Positions 8,310 to 16,551 of a stretch of DNA of 64,000 nucleotides are shown here, piece after piece. Both the position numbers and the translations under genes were made by a program. The notes below the pieces were generated by a model. The model ran no database searches, was not told where the DNA came from, and saw only the letters and a program-made list of their open reading frames with translations. The stretch is from an uncultured Prevotellaceae bacterium (lineage in GTDB: Bacteria; Bacteroidota; Bacteroidia; Bacteroidales; Bacteroidaceae), in NCBI GenBank assembly GCA_902771155.1, contig CACXVS010000014.1, positions 1 to 64,000 of the forward strand. Direction: 5' to 3'. How positions within the stretch are numbered: the first letter of the stretch is position 1; each line of letters starts with the position of its first letter.

Positions 8310-11258
8310 GTGAGAAAATATTTGTTGATATTTGTCTGTATGCTAATAGCCGTACAGCATGTTGTGGCGCAGGAGTATTTTTCCTCAGCTTCTGATTTTG
8401 CGCGTCTGTTTGTGGGTCCCGTCGAACCGCAATACCAATTGTCATTGTGGCACGACATTCCATATTATAAAGGTACGACGGATTTGTATAAAGGTCGCGT
8501 CAGCTATTATGGGGTGGTCTATGACAATGTGCAGCTCCGTTTCGACCAGTTGGAACAGAGGGTTGTGGTGCTATCGCCTGTGAAGAATGTGTTTTGTCTG
8601 CCTGAACAGGCTTACGTTGACTGGTTCGAGATGGACGGTTACAGGTATGTGCATGATCCGGAAGACAGTACCCAATACGCCACACTGCTCTGCGATGGAA
8701 GTAACAATGGTGTCCGCCTCTATCATAATGTGCGGAAGGTTGTGAGTGGAGAAAACCATTTTGAAGGCCGGAAATCACTGAAGGTGCTCAGCATCAGGGA
8801 ACATTATACGCTCACCACTCCCGACGGAAAGGCGCATCAAGTGAAGAACGCATCGGATATAGCCAAGCTCTTTCCTGAACAGAAAAAGCAGATCAGGCAG
8901 TTTGTGAAACAGAATCGTCTTTCGTTTTCAAGGCGTGAGCGTGAGAGAAGTCTGGTGAAAGTGGTTGGAAGTCTGCAGGCTGATGCGACGGCAGGTTTTC
9001 GCGTCGATGATGCTCCCCAGTCCCCAGCAGCCCCAACGGTCAACGAAGGGCCCCAGAAGCCTGTAGGCACCATCGACGAGAGCCGACTGATAGCCGGTAT
9101 CCCTGTGCTCGACAACGACTCCGTCGCCACGTCAGTAAATCCCATCAAGACCTATATCGTGCCAGGCGTGAAGAAAGCCAGGGTGAGTGTTGCCGACGAC
9201 CAGGAGCTGGCTGAGATTGTCGTGGTGGGTGGTCGTCAGTCGGCTGTAAAGAGCACAACCATCGGATCTGAGAAATTCAAGCCTCAGTTGCTGAAGAATA
9301 TCCCCTCCTCGTTTGGCGAGTCGGACATCATGAAGATCGTGCTCACGCTGCCAGGAGTCACCACCGTTGGAGAGGCCTCGAGCGGCTATAATGTGCGAGG
9401 CGGTGCTACCGACCAGAACCTGATACTCTACAATGGCGGTACTGTGTATAATCCCTCCCATCTGTTCGGACTCTTTACGTCGTTCAATTCCGATGCTGTC
9501 GAGGATGTGGAGCTGTTCAAGTCGAGCATCCCTGTGGAATATGGAGGCAGGATAAGCAGTGTGCTGAAGGTGACGTCGAAGGAGGCTAACATGCAGAAAC
9601 TGACGGGCTCGGCCAGTATTGGCGCCCTGACCAGTAATGCGAACTTAGAGATTCCCATCGTGAAGGACCATGTGTCGCTGCTCCTGAACGGGCGCACCAC
9701 CTACAGCGACTGGATTCTGAAACTGTTGCCAGAGGACAGCGGCTATAAAGACGGTAGTGCCAACTTCTATGACTTTGGCGGTGTACTGACCTGGAAGCTC
9801 AATAGCATGCACCGTTTAAAGGTTTATGGCTATTTGAGTCATGATAAGTTCTCGTTCAGCTCGCAGGATAACTATGGCTACCAGAACCGTAACATCTCTG
9901 CAGAGTGGCGCTCAATCCTGAGTGACAAACTGACGGCTACGGTATCTGCCGGACTCGACCACTACGACTATTTCAATGAGGACAAGGCCGCTCCCACAAT
10001 GGCAGCCCGACTGAGCTTTGGCATCGACCAGCTGTGGGGCAAGCTGCATCTGCGTCAGCGTTTGTCGGAAAAGGAGGTGCTCACCTATGGCCTCTCCGTC
10101 CTGCATTACAATGTTCAGGCTGGTAAGTACGAGCCCGTGGGAGACATATCACAGATCACAGCCGATGAGTTGCAGAGGGAAAAGGCTCTGGAGAGTGCCG
10201 TCTATATCGACTATGAGCGGTCGCTCACTGATAAGCTGTCGGTATCTGCAGGTTTGCGTTATACGATGTTCAATGCACTCGGTCCTCGTGACGTGAATCG
10301 CTATGACAACAATGAGCTCCCCACAGAGGGGACACTGGTGGAGACGCGCCATGAGACGGGTATCATCAAGACCTATCACGCCCCAGAGATACGAGTGTCG
10401 GCCCGCTATGCCCTCATGGACAACCTTTCCCTGAAGGCTGGCTTCAACACGATGCACCAGTATATCCATAAGGTGTCGAACACATCCATCATGTCGCCCA
10501 CCGATATCTGGAAGCTCTCCGACGTCAACATCAAGCCCCAGGACGGATGGCAGGTGGCTGCTGGTATCTACCACGAGACACCGGGTAAGAAATACGAGTT
10601 CTCTGCAGAGATTTATTACAAGCATATCAACGACTACCTCAACTATCGCAGTTCGGCTGTGCTGCTGATGAACCACCACCTGGAGACGGATGTCATCTCG
10701 ACCAAGGGGCGCGCCTATGGCATAGAGCTCCAGGCCAAGAAACCCTTTGGAAAGCTAAACGGATGGGTGAGCTATACCTTCTCGCGCTCCCAGCTCCGTC
10801 AGGACGACGAGAGGGTGGCTGTGCCTCTGAACGATGGCGACTGGTATCCCTCCGAATACGACAGACCACACGAGGTGAAGGCTGTGCTCAACTTTAAGTT
10901 TACGGAGAGATACAGTTTCTCGAGCAACTTCAACTATGCCACAGGTCGTCCGACGACGCTGCCTGCAGGCAAATACTACGACTCGCATAACCGGAAATAC
11001 ATGCCCTACTATACAGACCGCAACACCTACCGCATTCCCGACTATATGCGTCTGGACCTGGCTTTCAATATAGAGCCTACCCACAAGTTGACGACCTTCC
11101 TTCACACCTCGTTCTCTATTGGTGTGTATAATGCCCTTGCCCGCAGAAATGCCTATAATGTCTATTATGTCACTGAAGGCACGGATATCAAGGGCTATAA
11201 ACTCTCCGTGTTTGGTACGGCCATTCCATATGTTTCACTTAATATACGATTCAACTAA
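8310..11258 (+). CDS. TonB-dependent outer-membrane receptor with unusual N-terminal domain
   Basis: A 982-aa protein with a GTG start and a signal peptide (about 1-20, ending VVAQ). The first 200 residues are not the usual carboxypeptidase-regulatory sandwich: they include YKGRVSYYGVVYDNVQL and I do not recognise them as a named domain. A low-complexity Pro/Ala linker follows at about 225-255. The plug lies at about 305-410, with LLKNIPSSFGESDIMKIVL and VRGGATDQNLILYNGG, and a 22-strand-type barrel runs to the C-terminus. It is followed with a one-base overlap by a DUF4249 lipoprotein, a standard pairing. Substrate unknown. Confidence 0.88.
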   Translation: MRKYLLIFVCMLIAVQHVVAQEYFSSASDFARLFVGPVEPQYQLSLWHDIPYYKGTTDLYKGRVSYYGVVYDNVQLRFDQLEQRVVVLSPVKNVFCLPEQAYVDWFEMDGYRYVHDPEDSTQYATLLCDGSNNGVRLYHNVRKVVSGENHFEGRKSLKVLSIREHYTLTTPDGKAHQVKNASDIAKLFPEQKKQIRQFVKQNRLSFSRRERERSLVKVVGSLQADATAGFRVDDAPQSPAAPTVNEGPQKPVGTIDESRLIAGIPVLDNDSVATSVNPIKTYIVPGVKKARVSVADDQELAEIVVVGGRQSAVKSTTIGSEKFKPQLLKNIPSSFGESDIMKIVLTLPGVTTVGEASSGYNVRGGATDQNLILYNGGTVYNPSHLFGLFTSFNSDAVEDVELFKSSIPVEYGGRISSVLKVTSKEANMQKLTGSASIGALTSNANLEIPIVKDHVSLLLNGRTTYSDWILKLLPEDSGYKDGSANFYDFGGVLTWKLNSMHRLKVYGYLSHDKFSFSSQDNYGYQNRNISAEWRSILSDKLTATVSAGLDHYDYFNEDKAAPTMAARLSFGIDQLWGKLHLRQRLSEKEVLTYGLSVLHYNVQAGKYEPVGDISQITADELQREKALESAVYIDYERSLTDKLSVSAGLRYTMFNALGPRDVNRYDNNELPTEGTLVETRHETGIIKTYHAPEIRVSARYALMDNLSLKAGFNTMHQYIHKVSNTSIMSPTDIWKLSDVNIKPQDGWQVAAGIYHETPGKKYEFSAEIYYKHINDYLNYRSSAVLLMNHHLETDVISTKGRAYGIELQAKKPFGKLNGWVSYTFSRSQLRQDDERVAVPLNDGDWYPSEYDRPHEVKAVLNFKFTERYSFSSNFNYATGRPTTLPAGKYYDSHNRKYMPYYTDRNTYRIPDYMRLDLAFNIEPTHKLTTFLHTSFSIGVYNALARRNAYNVYYVTEGTDIKGYKLSVFGTAIPYVSLNIRFN

Positions 11259-12436
11259 TGAGGCGCTTACCTTTTTACCTTTTTACCTTTTTACTTTTCA
11301 CTGCAAGTATGATGTCAGGCTGTATTGAGGAATATGAGGCCGACATCCCTGCAGATGATTCTGACATACTCGTCGTGGAAGGGTCGATTTGTGCTTCCCA
11401 AAAGAATACGTTCATCCTGACACGCACCATGGCCCTCAACTCTAAGGAGAGTCCGCAAAAGGTCTGGGGAGCACATGTTTCCATACATGGCAGCGACGGC
11501 TCCGAATACGTGGCTGTGGACACTGGCGGAAATTACACCTGCGAGGTAGGCGAACTTTCTCCCGACGTAGAATATTATCTGCGTATCGAGGTTGATGGTG
11601 AGGTCTATGAGTCAGAGCCCCAGAAACCTCTGCGCACAGAGAAGATCGAAGATGTAAGGGGCATGCAGCTTACGCCTGATAGTCATATCGATATTCTCGT
11701 CACGCCTGCCGCTCCACTCAATCCTGACGAGGTGAACTACTACTCGTGGACATACGATGAGACATGGGAGGTGCATCCTGTCTTTCAGATCTTCCAGTAT
11801 TTCGACACAGAGACCTTAATGCCAGACTTTATCTCAAGTCCGTTCCCTGTACGTGGATGGTTTGATGCCACTGGCTCAAGCATCATGGTGGGCTCAAGCG
11901 CAAGCTACGAAGGTCACCACATCCAGCAGCTCAAGATGTACGACATTGATCGCAGGGATGAGCGGGTATGGTTCAGGTATAGCGGTCTGGTGCACCAGCG
12001 TGCCATTACGAAGGCAGAGTACGAGTATGACATGGCCCGCCGCCAGGCTGGTTCTGAGATGGGAGGCCTATTTACGCCCCAGCCGTCGGCCCTGCCCAGC
12101 AATATCCATTGTCTCACATCGGGCAAACGTGTGATAGGATACGTGGGATGCTCACTGAATACCAGTGAATACAGGTTCTTCCTCAATGCCGAAGATTTCT
12201 CAATTAAGACACCTCGGATAGAGGACACACTTATATGGCTCAATGACTGTAGTGAATATGATTGTCGCAAAATGGTAAACGACGGTCTGTACCTGTGCAT
12301 CTGGGAAGACAACAGGATGACGGGTGGCAAATTACGAACATCATGGGCTTACGAATACCAGCTCGATGTCAGACTGAGAGGGGCCTATATCGAAGCGCCC
12401 GACTTCTGGTTGTTACAAGAAAATGTAAGTTATTAA
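11258..12436 (+). CDS. DUF4249 family lipoprotein
   Basis: A 392-aa lipoprotein. The signal peptide ends S-G-C with Cys22, then I-E-E-Y-E. The N-terminal YEADIPADDSDILVVEGSI is characteristic of DUF4249, a Bacteroidetes family encoded next to TonB-dependent receptors and thought to be an outer-membrane partner of them. The ATG overlaps the receptor stop by one base (TAATG). The hydrophobic core of the signal peptide is encoded by an 8-bp tandem repeat (see the repeat at 11266-11298), which is unusual because slippage would shift the frame. Confidence 0.88.
   Translation: MRRLPFYLFTFLLFTASMMSGCIEEYEADIPADDSDILVVEGSICASQKNTFILTRTMALNSKESPQKVWGAHVSIHGSDGSEYVAVDTGGNYTCEVGELSPDVEYYLRIEVDGEVYESEPQKPLRTEKIEDVRGMQLTPDSHIDILVTPAAPLNPDEVNYYSWTYDETWEVHPVFQIFQYFDTETLMPDFISSPFPVRGWFDATGSSIMVGSSASYEGHHIQQLKMYDIDRRDERVWFRYSGLVHQRAITKAEYEYDMARRQAGSEMGGLFTPQPSALPSNIHCLTSGKRVIGYVGCSLNTSEYRFFLNAEDFSIKTPRIEDTLIWLNDCSEYDCRKMVNDGLYLCIWEDNRMTGGKLRTSWAYEYQLDVRLRGAYIEAPDFWLLQENVSY
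11266..11298. repeat. 8-bp tandem tract (ACCTTTTT) in signal-peptide coding region
   Basis: ACCTTTTT occurs three times in perfect tandem (11269-11276, 11277-11284, 11285-11292), with partial units on both sides. The tract encodes residues 3-14 of the DUF4249 lipoprotein. Eight is not a multiple of three, so one unit gained or lost shifts the frame, although the repeat itself encodes hydrophobic residues in every frame. Confidence 0.85.
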
Positions 12437-12452
12437 AAAAGGTTCGGAAAAG

Positions 12453-13736
12453 ATGAGGAACAATACATTTCTACATTATTACATTATAACATTTTTAATT
12501 GTTTTCCCCCTTGCCTCGTTTGCTGCGACGATCGAGACCGACCGCACATGGTATCTTGCCGGGGAGGTGATGAAAGTCAGCATCACCGATGACGATGCGC
12601 AGATAGCTTATACCGAACTATGTGACACACAGGGCCTTACGACAGGCATCGTAGTCGGCCTTCAGCAGGGCAAGGGCTCTGGCATCATCGAACTGCCTGC
12701 CAATCTCCATAGTGGCTATTATGTATTGTCGGCCTATACACGCCACAGTGTCAAGGTGAATCACCAGCTTGTCGCCATTGTCAACCCCCTTCACAAGAGT
12801 GTGGACGATGCCATCGAATGGGTAAAGGTCACCCACCCCGACTCACTGAGCTATCCTTCAGCCAGCGAGCCCTTCTCTGCTGCTGATATGGCAGAGAAGA
12901 AGGAGGTCGGTGTGCGTGAGACAGAAGGACACATCATCAAGGCACGCGTCAAGAACGTCAATGACGGACATTCTTTCAGCAGCTCTCAGATTCGGCCCTC
13001 CATCGGTATCGTAGGCAAGCAGATACACTATTTCGAGGGAAAGATGGTCAACGACTCCACTGCCGTCTTCTACACCTACGACATCCACGGCAAACAACCG
13101 CTGGTGCTCTCTGCAGTCACATCCACTGGTGTAAGCCTGCCCATCGAGTTGATCAGCCCGTTTGTCACCCTTCTTCCCAAGAAGCTCCCCCAGCTCGTAT
13201 TCCACTACAATCGCAGTGAGGTCGAAGCCCGTTCCATCGACATGCAGCGCCATCAGATGGCCATCACCCCCGCCAAGCGCGAACTGCAGATTGGTGTGCT
13301 TGACGACGGTATGTCGGAAGAAGCCATACCATTAGAGTACGACGAGACGCTATATGGCGCCCAACCCTATCTGAGCTATAACCTTGACGAGTACCGTCAG
13401 TTTCTCTCCATCAGGGAGGTGCTCGTGGAATATGTGAACTGTGTCGGAAACAGGAAGGTCAACGACGTCACTCAACTGGTAGTCCACACCGATCTGGATT
13501 CCTATATGAGCTCATGGCCCTCACTTGTGCTGATCGACGGTATGCCAGTCATCAACATGGAGCGGCTTCTGAACTATGATGCCCGTCGTGTTCACTATAT
13601 CAACATCTACGGTGGTCAATACACATTTGGCAACAGCATCTACAACGGCATCCTGTCGTTTGTAACCCGCTCTGGTCGCCTCACTAACTACCCCACCGAG
13701 CCCAACACCCAGTATCTGGTATATCAATTCCCCTGA
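12453..13736 (+). CDS. Secreted protein with MG2-like N-terminus and plug-like C-terminus
   Basis: A 427-aa protein with a signal peptide (about 1-24, ending SFAAT). Residues of about 26-110 (DRTWYLAGEVMKVSI, then LHSGYYVLSAYTR) resemble the macroglobulin MG2-type sandwich seen in Bacteroidetes outer-membrane proteins. The C-terminus (about 350-410) reads like a TonB-receptor plug fragment: LVLIDGMPVINMERLLNYDA and FGNSIYNGILSFVTRSG. It has no barrel. It is the last gene of a receptor / DUF4249 / this-protein unit, 16 bp after the lipoprotein. It probably works with the receptor at the outer membrane; the function is not established. Confidence 0.7.
   Translation: MRNNTFLHYYIITFLIVFPLASFAATIETDRTWYLAGEVMKVSITDDDAQIAYTELCDTQGLTTGIVVGLQQGKGSGIIELPANLHSGYYVLSAYTRHSVKVNHQLVAIVNPLHKSVDDAIEWVKVTHPDSLSYPSASEPFSAADMAEKKEVGVRETEGHIIKARVKNVNDGHSFSSSQIRPSIGIVGKQIHYFEGKMVNDSTAVFYTYDIHGKQPLVLSAVTSTGVSLPIELISPFVTLLPKKLPQLVFHYNRSEVEARSIDMQRHQMAITPAKRELQIGVLDDGMSEEAIPLEYDETLYGAQPYLSYNLDEYRQFLSIREVLVEYVNCVGNRKVNDVTQLVVHTDLDSYMSSWPSLVLIDGMPVINMERLLNYDARRVHYINIYGGQYTFGNSIYNGILSFVTRSGRLTNYPTEPNTQYLVYQFP
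12465..12496. repeat. Degenerate 8-bp tandem tract in a second signal-peptide region
   Basis: Four imperfect 8-bp units of form ACATTWTT start at 12465, 12473, 12481 and 12489. They encode residues 5-15 of the plug-like protein signal peptide. This is the same period as the tract at 11266-11298 in the preceding gene, but with a different, degenerate unit. Confidence 0.6.
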
Positions 13737-13792
13737 GGAAGCCACAAATGCTGTTTTTTTAGTAAAAATAGCGGTAGAATATAAAATTGTTG

Positions 13793-13800
13793 TATTTTTG
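13793..13800 (+). promoter_or_regulatory. Probable -7 box of sigma/anti-sigma triad 2
   Basis: TATTTTTG at 13793-13800 matches TAnnTTTG and is 65 bp before the sigma start codon. No clear TTTG is seen about 20 bp upstream. Confidence 0.5.
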
Positions 13801-13864
13801 CAGGGCCAGGGGGTGATGACTTCTCTGGCTCATCTGTATATATAAGTAGAAACAGCGAGAAAAA

Positions 13865-14356
13865 ATGCAGATCAAAGAACAACAATTCAAAGAACTCTTC
13901 CTCTCGGAGTATGGCAGGATGTACAAGGCAGCCTACATTCTGCTGGGCGACGAAGACGAGGCGAAGGACGCAGTACAGGACGTCTTCGCTAAGCTGTGGG
14001 CAGGTACCATCCCACTGAAAGAGGAGTCGCAGAGAACGTTCTTGCTGACCTGTGTCCGTAATCGCTGCCTCAACATCATTGCACACCGTCAGACGAAGCA
14101 GGAGGCCATCAGACTCCTGACGTCAGAAGCAATCGCCAGTGAAACGTATGACGATGAAATCATCGAAATGGTGAATCGCTACGTCGATGAGAAGCTCACG
14201 CCTCAGACCAGTCGCATCATCAAGATGCACTTCGACGAGGACCAGTCGTACAAGGAGATATCCAACTCGCTGGATATCAGTCTGTCGGCTGTCAACAAGC
14301 ACATTGTGCAAGGGTTGAGGAAACTACGTTCAACTTTTAAAAGCAGAGAAGTATGA
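13865..14356 (+). CDS. ECF-type RNA polymerase sigma factor (triad 2)
   Basis: A 163-aa two-domain sigma factor. Region 2 includes DEDEAKDAVQDVFAKLW (about residues 28-44) and LLTCVRNRCLNIIAHR. Region 4 has the helix-turn-helix SYKEISNSLDISLSAVNKHI (about 128-147). It has the same gene neighbours as the sigma factor at 4496-4981, so the two triads are probably an old duplication. Its end overlaps the anti-sigma start by four bases, indicating coupled translation. Confidence 0.92.
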   Translation: MQIKEQQFKELFLSEYGRMYKAAYILLGDEDEAKDAVQDVFAKLWAGTIPLKEESQRTFLLTCVRNRCLNIIAHRQTKQEAIRLLTSEAIASETYDDEIIEMVNRYVDEKLTPQTSRIIKMHFDEDQSYKEISNSLDISLSAVNKHIVQGLRKLRSTFKSREV

Positions 14357-14922
14357 AGAGAGAAGAACAGATCAGGATGTTGCTACACCCTGAGAAATAC
14401 ACAGATGAGCAACTCGACCAGATATTGGACGAGGTGAATATTCCTGTGCCTGATGCCAACGAGGAATGGGCGACATTCAACAATGAGGAAATGGAAGAAT
14501 TGAAAAATGCAGGTTCTTTCAACTCTATCAAGAAGATGGCCGCTATGTTGGTGGGTGTGCTGATGCTTTCGGGCATCGCCTACGCCACAATCGCCCATTT
14601 CATCGGGACAGACGAGAAGCCCAAGGCGGCTATTACGGAGCGCAAACCCGATGTTGACAAGGTTGAGAAGACCTACGGCATGGAGATGACCCCCACGAAA
14701 AAAGCCCCTGTGGTATTCAATAATGTGGAACTTCAGCAGATTATGCAGTATATGGCCGATGGCTATGATGTCAAGGTAGAGTTTAAGAACAAGGCAGCAG
14801 GCAGCATCCGCTTCTATCTGCAGTGGGAGGCCGACGACACCCTTCAGGAGATTATCGACAAGATCAACCACTTCGAGAAAGTGCATCTGACACTCAACGA
14901 AGAGACCATCACCATTGAATAA
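14353..14922 (+). CDS. Short DUF4974-type anti-sigma factor (triad 2)
   Basis: A 189-aa single-pass protein. The cytoplasmic part (about 1-55) has YTDEQLDQIL, matching YSDEELEQLL of the triad 1 partner. A membrane segment lies at about 58-78. The periplasmic DUF4974 domain (about 118-189) begins VFNNVELQQIMQYM. Like its paralogue it lacks a FecR domain. It is encoded between the sigma factor and the frameshifted STN-barrel gene. If it needs that barrel for release, triad 2 may now be permanently silent or unregulated; this is inference. Confidence 0.82.
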   Translation: MKREEQIRMLLHPEKYTDEQLDQILDEVNIPVPDANEEWATFNNEEMEELKNAGSFNSIKKMAAMLVGVLMLSGIAYATIAHFIGTDEKPKAAITERKPDVDKVEKTYGMEMTPTKKAPVVFNNVELQQIMQYMADGYDVKVEFKNKAAGSIRFYLQWEADDTLQEIIDKINHFEKVHLTLNEETITIE

Positions 14923-14931
14923 GCACGCACT

Positions 14932-16551
14932 ATGAAAAGGATACATATACTCTTATTGTGCCTTGTTGCCATGAGCGCAAGGGCACAGCAGTTATCACAC
15001 GACTTCCAGAATGTATCGCTCAGCGAAGCCCTGATCTGGATTGATCATGCCCAGGACGACTATAAACTTAACTTTATCTTCGATGAATTGGAGGATTTTA
15101 CGGTCACCACCCGTCTGGAGAACGTATCAGTAAAAGATGCCGTGCGCCAGGTTTGCGGATTCTACCCCATGCACCTTACCTTCGACCACCAGGATATCTT
15201 CATCGAGTGCACCCAGAAAGAGGACACAAAGGTCATCGGACGTGTGGTCGATGAAAGCGGCAAACCCATAGAATTCGCTAATATCTCATTGCATGGCGCT
15301 GCAGATCCCAATAGCAGTAACGGTAATTCCACATACATCAATGGCGGTGTCAGCAATGAGAATGGTAACTTCGTGATTCCCTGCAAGGCCCGGCAGATCA
15401 CCCTGAAGGTATCATATATCGGCTATAAGACAGTCACTCGCAACATCAGCGTGGGCCATATCGGCACCATCACCCTCCAGCCAGAGACCTATATGGTGAA
15501 AGGCGTAGAGATAAAGGGTGAGATTCCACAATACAAGGCAGCTCAAGGCGGACTGACTGTAGATGTGCTACACTCCATCCTGCATGATGTGGGTACGGCT
15601 GACGACCTGTTGTCGATGATACCCATGGTTCAGGGTAAGGATGGCCAGTTTGAGGTGTTGGCCAAGGGCGAGCCTGAGATCTATATCAATAATAAAAAGG
15701 TACGCGATAAGAGCGAACTGAAACAACTGAAGTCGGTAGATATCAAGAGCGTCGACGTGATTACGGCTCCTGGTGCCAAGTACAATGCCGAGGTGAATGC
15801 CGTCATTCGCATCAAGACGCTGAAACCCCAGGGCGACGGATTCAGTCTGATGGCAACCACTCAGACGTGGAAGAACAACAAGTGGAACAACTATAGCGAT
15901 CTGACCTTAAAGTATCGCACAGGCGGACTGGAAGCCTTTGCCAACGTGGCACTCGACAACGGTCATTACAGCAACGACCAGGACCTTGATCAGGAAATGC
16001 ACATCAGTAAGGATCTGATTAATGTTCAAATGGATGTGCCAGGAAGAAGTAGTTGGACGGTGATAGCGTATCAGGCAGGCCTGAGTTATAACTTCAATGT
16101 TGACCATTCCGTCGGACTGAGTTTTTCGTCGCAGAAAAACCTATATACTCATTACAACACTGTGATGCAGCAGCACTATCTGAAAAACGGGGCGTTCTAC
16201 GGTGACGTGCTTCTGAAAACGGACATCAGCGAAAAAGACAAACCCGTCTGGGAACTGAATGGCTATTATGTGGGCAAGGCTGGTAAACTGGGCATCGACC
16301 TGAACGCCACCCTACTGCGGCACGAATCAGAGGATCATAACAACCAACACGAACTGAGCGAAGAACTCGGCAACCGTACAATCACCACCCTGACCAATGA
16401 GAATCGTCGGATGATAGCCGGTAAACTGGTACTGGACTATCCCGTCTGGAAGGGTGTGCTGAGCGGCGGATCAGAGGTGACAAGCACAGAGAGCCAAGGT
16501 CAACCAGGAGAACATCATTCCAGAGTCCGACAACGAGATGAAAGAGAATAA
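14932..16551 (+). CDS. STN-barrel outer-membrane protein, N-terminal part (frameshifted gene, triad 2)
   Basis: This 539-aa frame holds a signal peptide (about 1-19, ending ARAQ), an STN domain (about 20-95), a carboxypeptidase-regulatory-like sandwich (about 98-190), a plug-like region and the first barrel strands. It parallels the intact 874-aa protein of triad 1: both have FDELEDFTVT/YDELEDFTVT and VCGFYP. The last residues, after about residue 523, are out of frame and look non-native. The true continuation lies in the next frame at 16538-17491, one base later. Reading through with one base removed near 16490-16505 gives about 852 aa, close to the paralogue. It is either a pseudogene or an assembly error. 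Confidence 0.8.
   Translation: MKRIHILLLCLVAMSARAQQLSHDFQNVSLSEALIWIDHAQDDYKLNFIFDELEDFTVTTRLENVSVKDAVRQVCGFYPMHLTFDHQDIFIECTQKEDTKVIGRVVDESGKPIEFANISLHGAADPNSSNGNSTYINGGVSNENGNFVIPCKARQITLKVSYIGYKTVTRNISVGHIGTITLQPETYMVKGVEIKGEIPQYKAAQGGLTVDVLHSILHDVGTADDLLSMIPMVQGKDGQFEVLAKGEPEIYINNKKVRDKSELKQLKSVDIKSVDVITAPGAKYNAEVNAVIRIKTLKPQGDGFSLMATTQTWKNNKWNNYSDLTLKYRTGGLEAFANVALDNGHYSNDQDLDQEMHISKDLINVQMDVPGRSSWTVIAYQAGLSYNFNVDHSVGLSFSSQKNLYTHYNTVMQQHYLKNGAFYGDVLLKTDISEKDKPVWELNGYYVGKAGKLGIDLNATLLRHESEDHNNQHELSEELGNRTITTLTNENRRMIAGKLVLDYPVWKGVLSGGSEVTSTESQGQPGEHHSRVRQRDERE

Noticed and set aside
16488..16510. Programmed frameshift in the triad 2 barrel gene
   Set aside because: No slippery heptamer is seen at the site, and the paralogue in triad 1 is continuous, so mutation or sequencing error is more likely.
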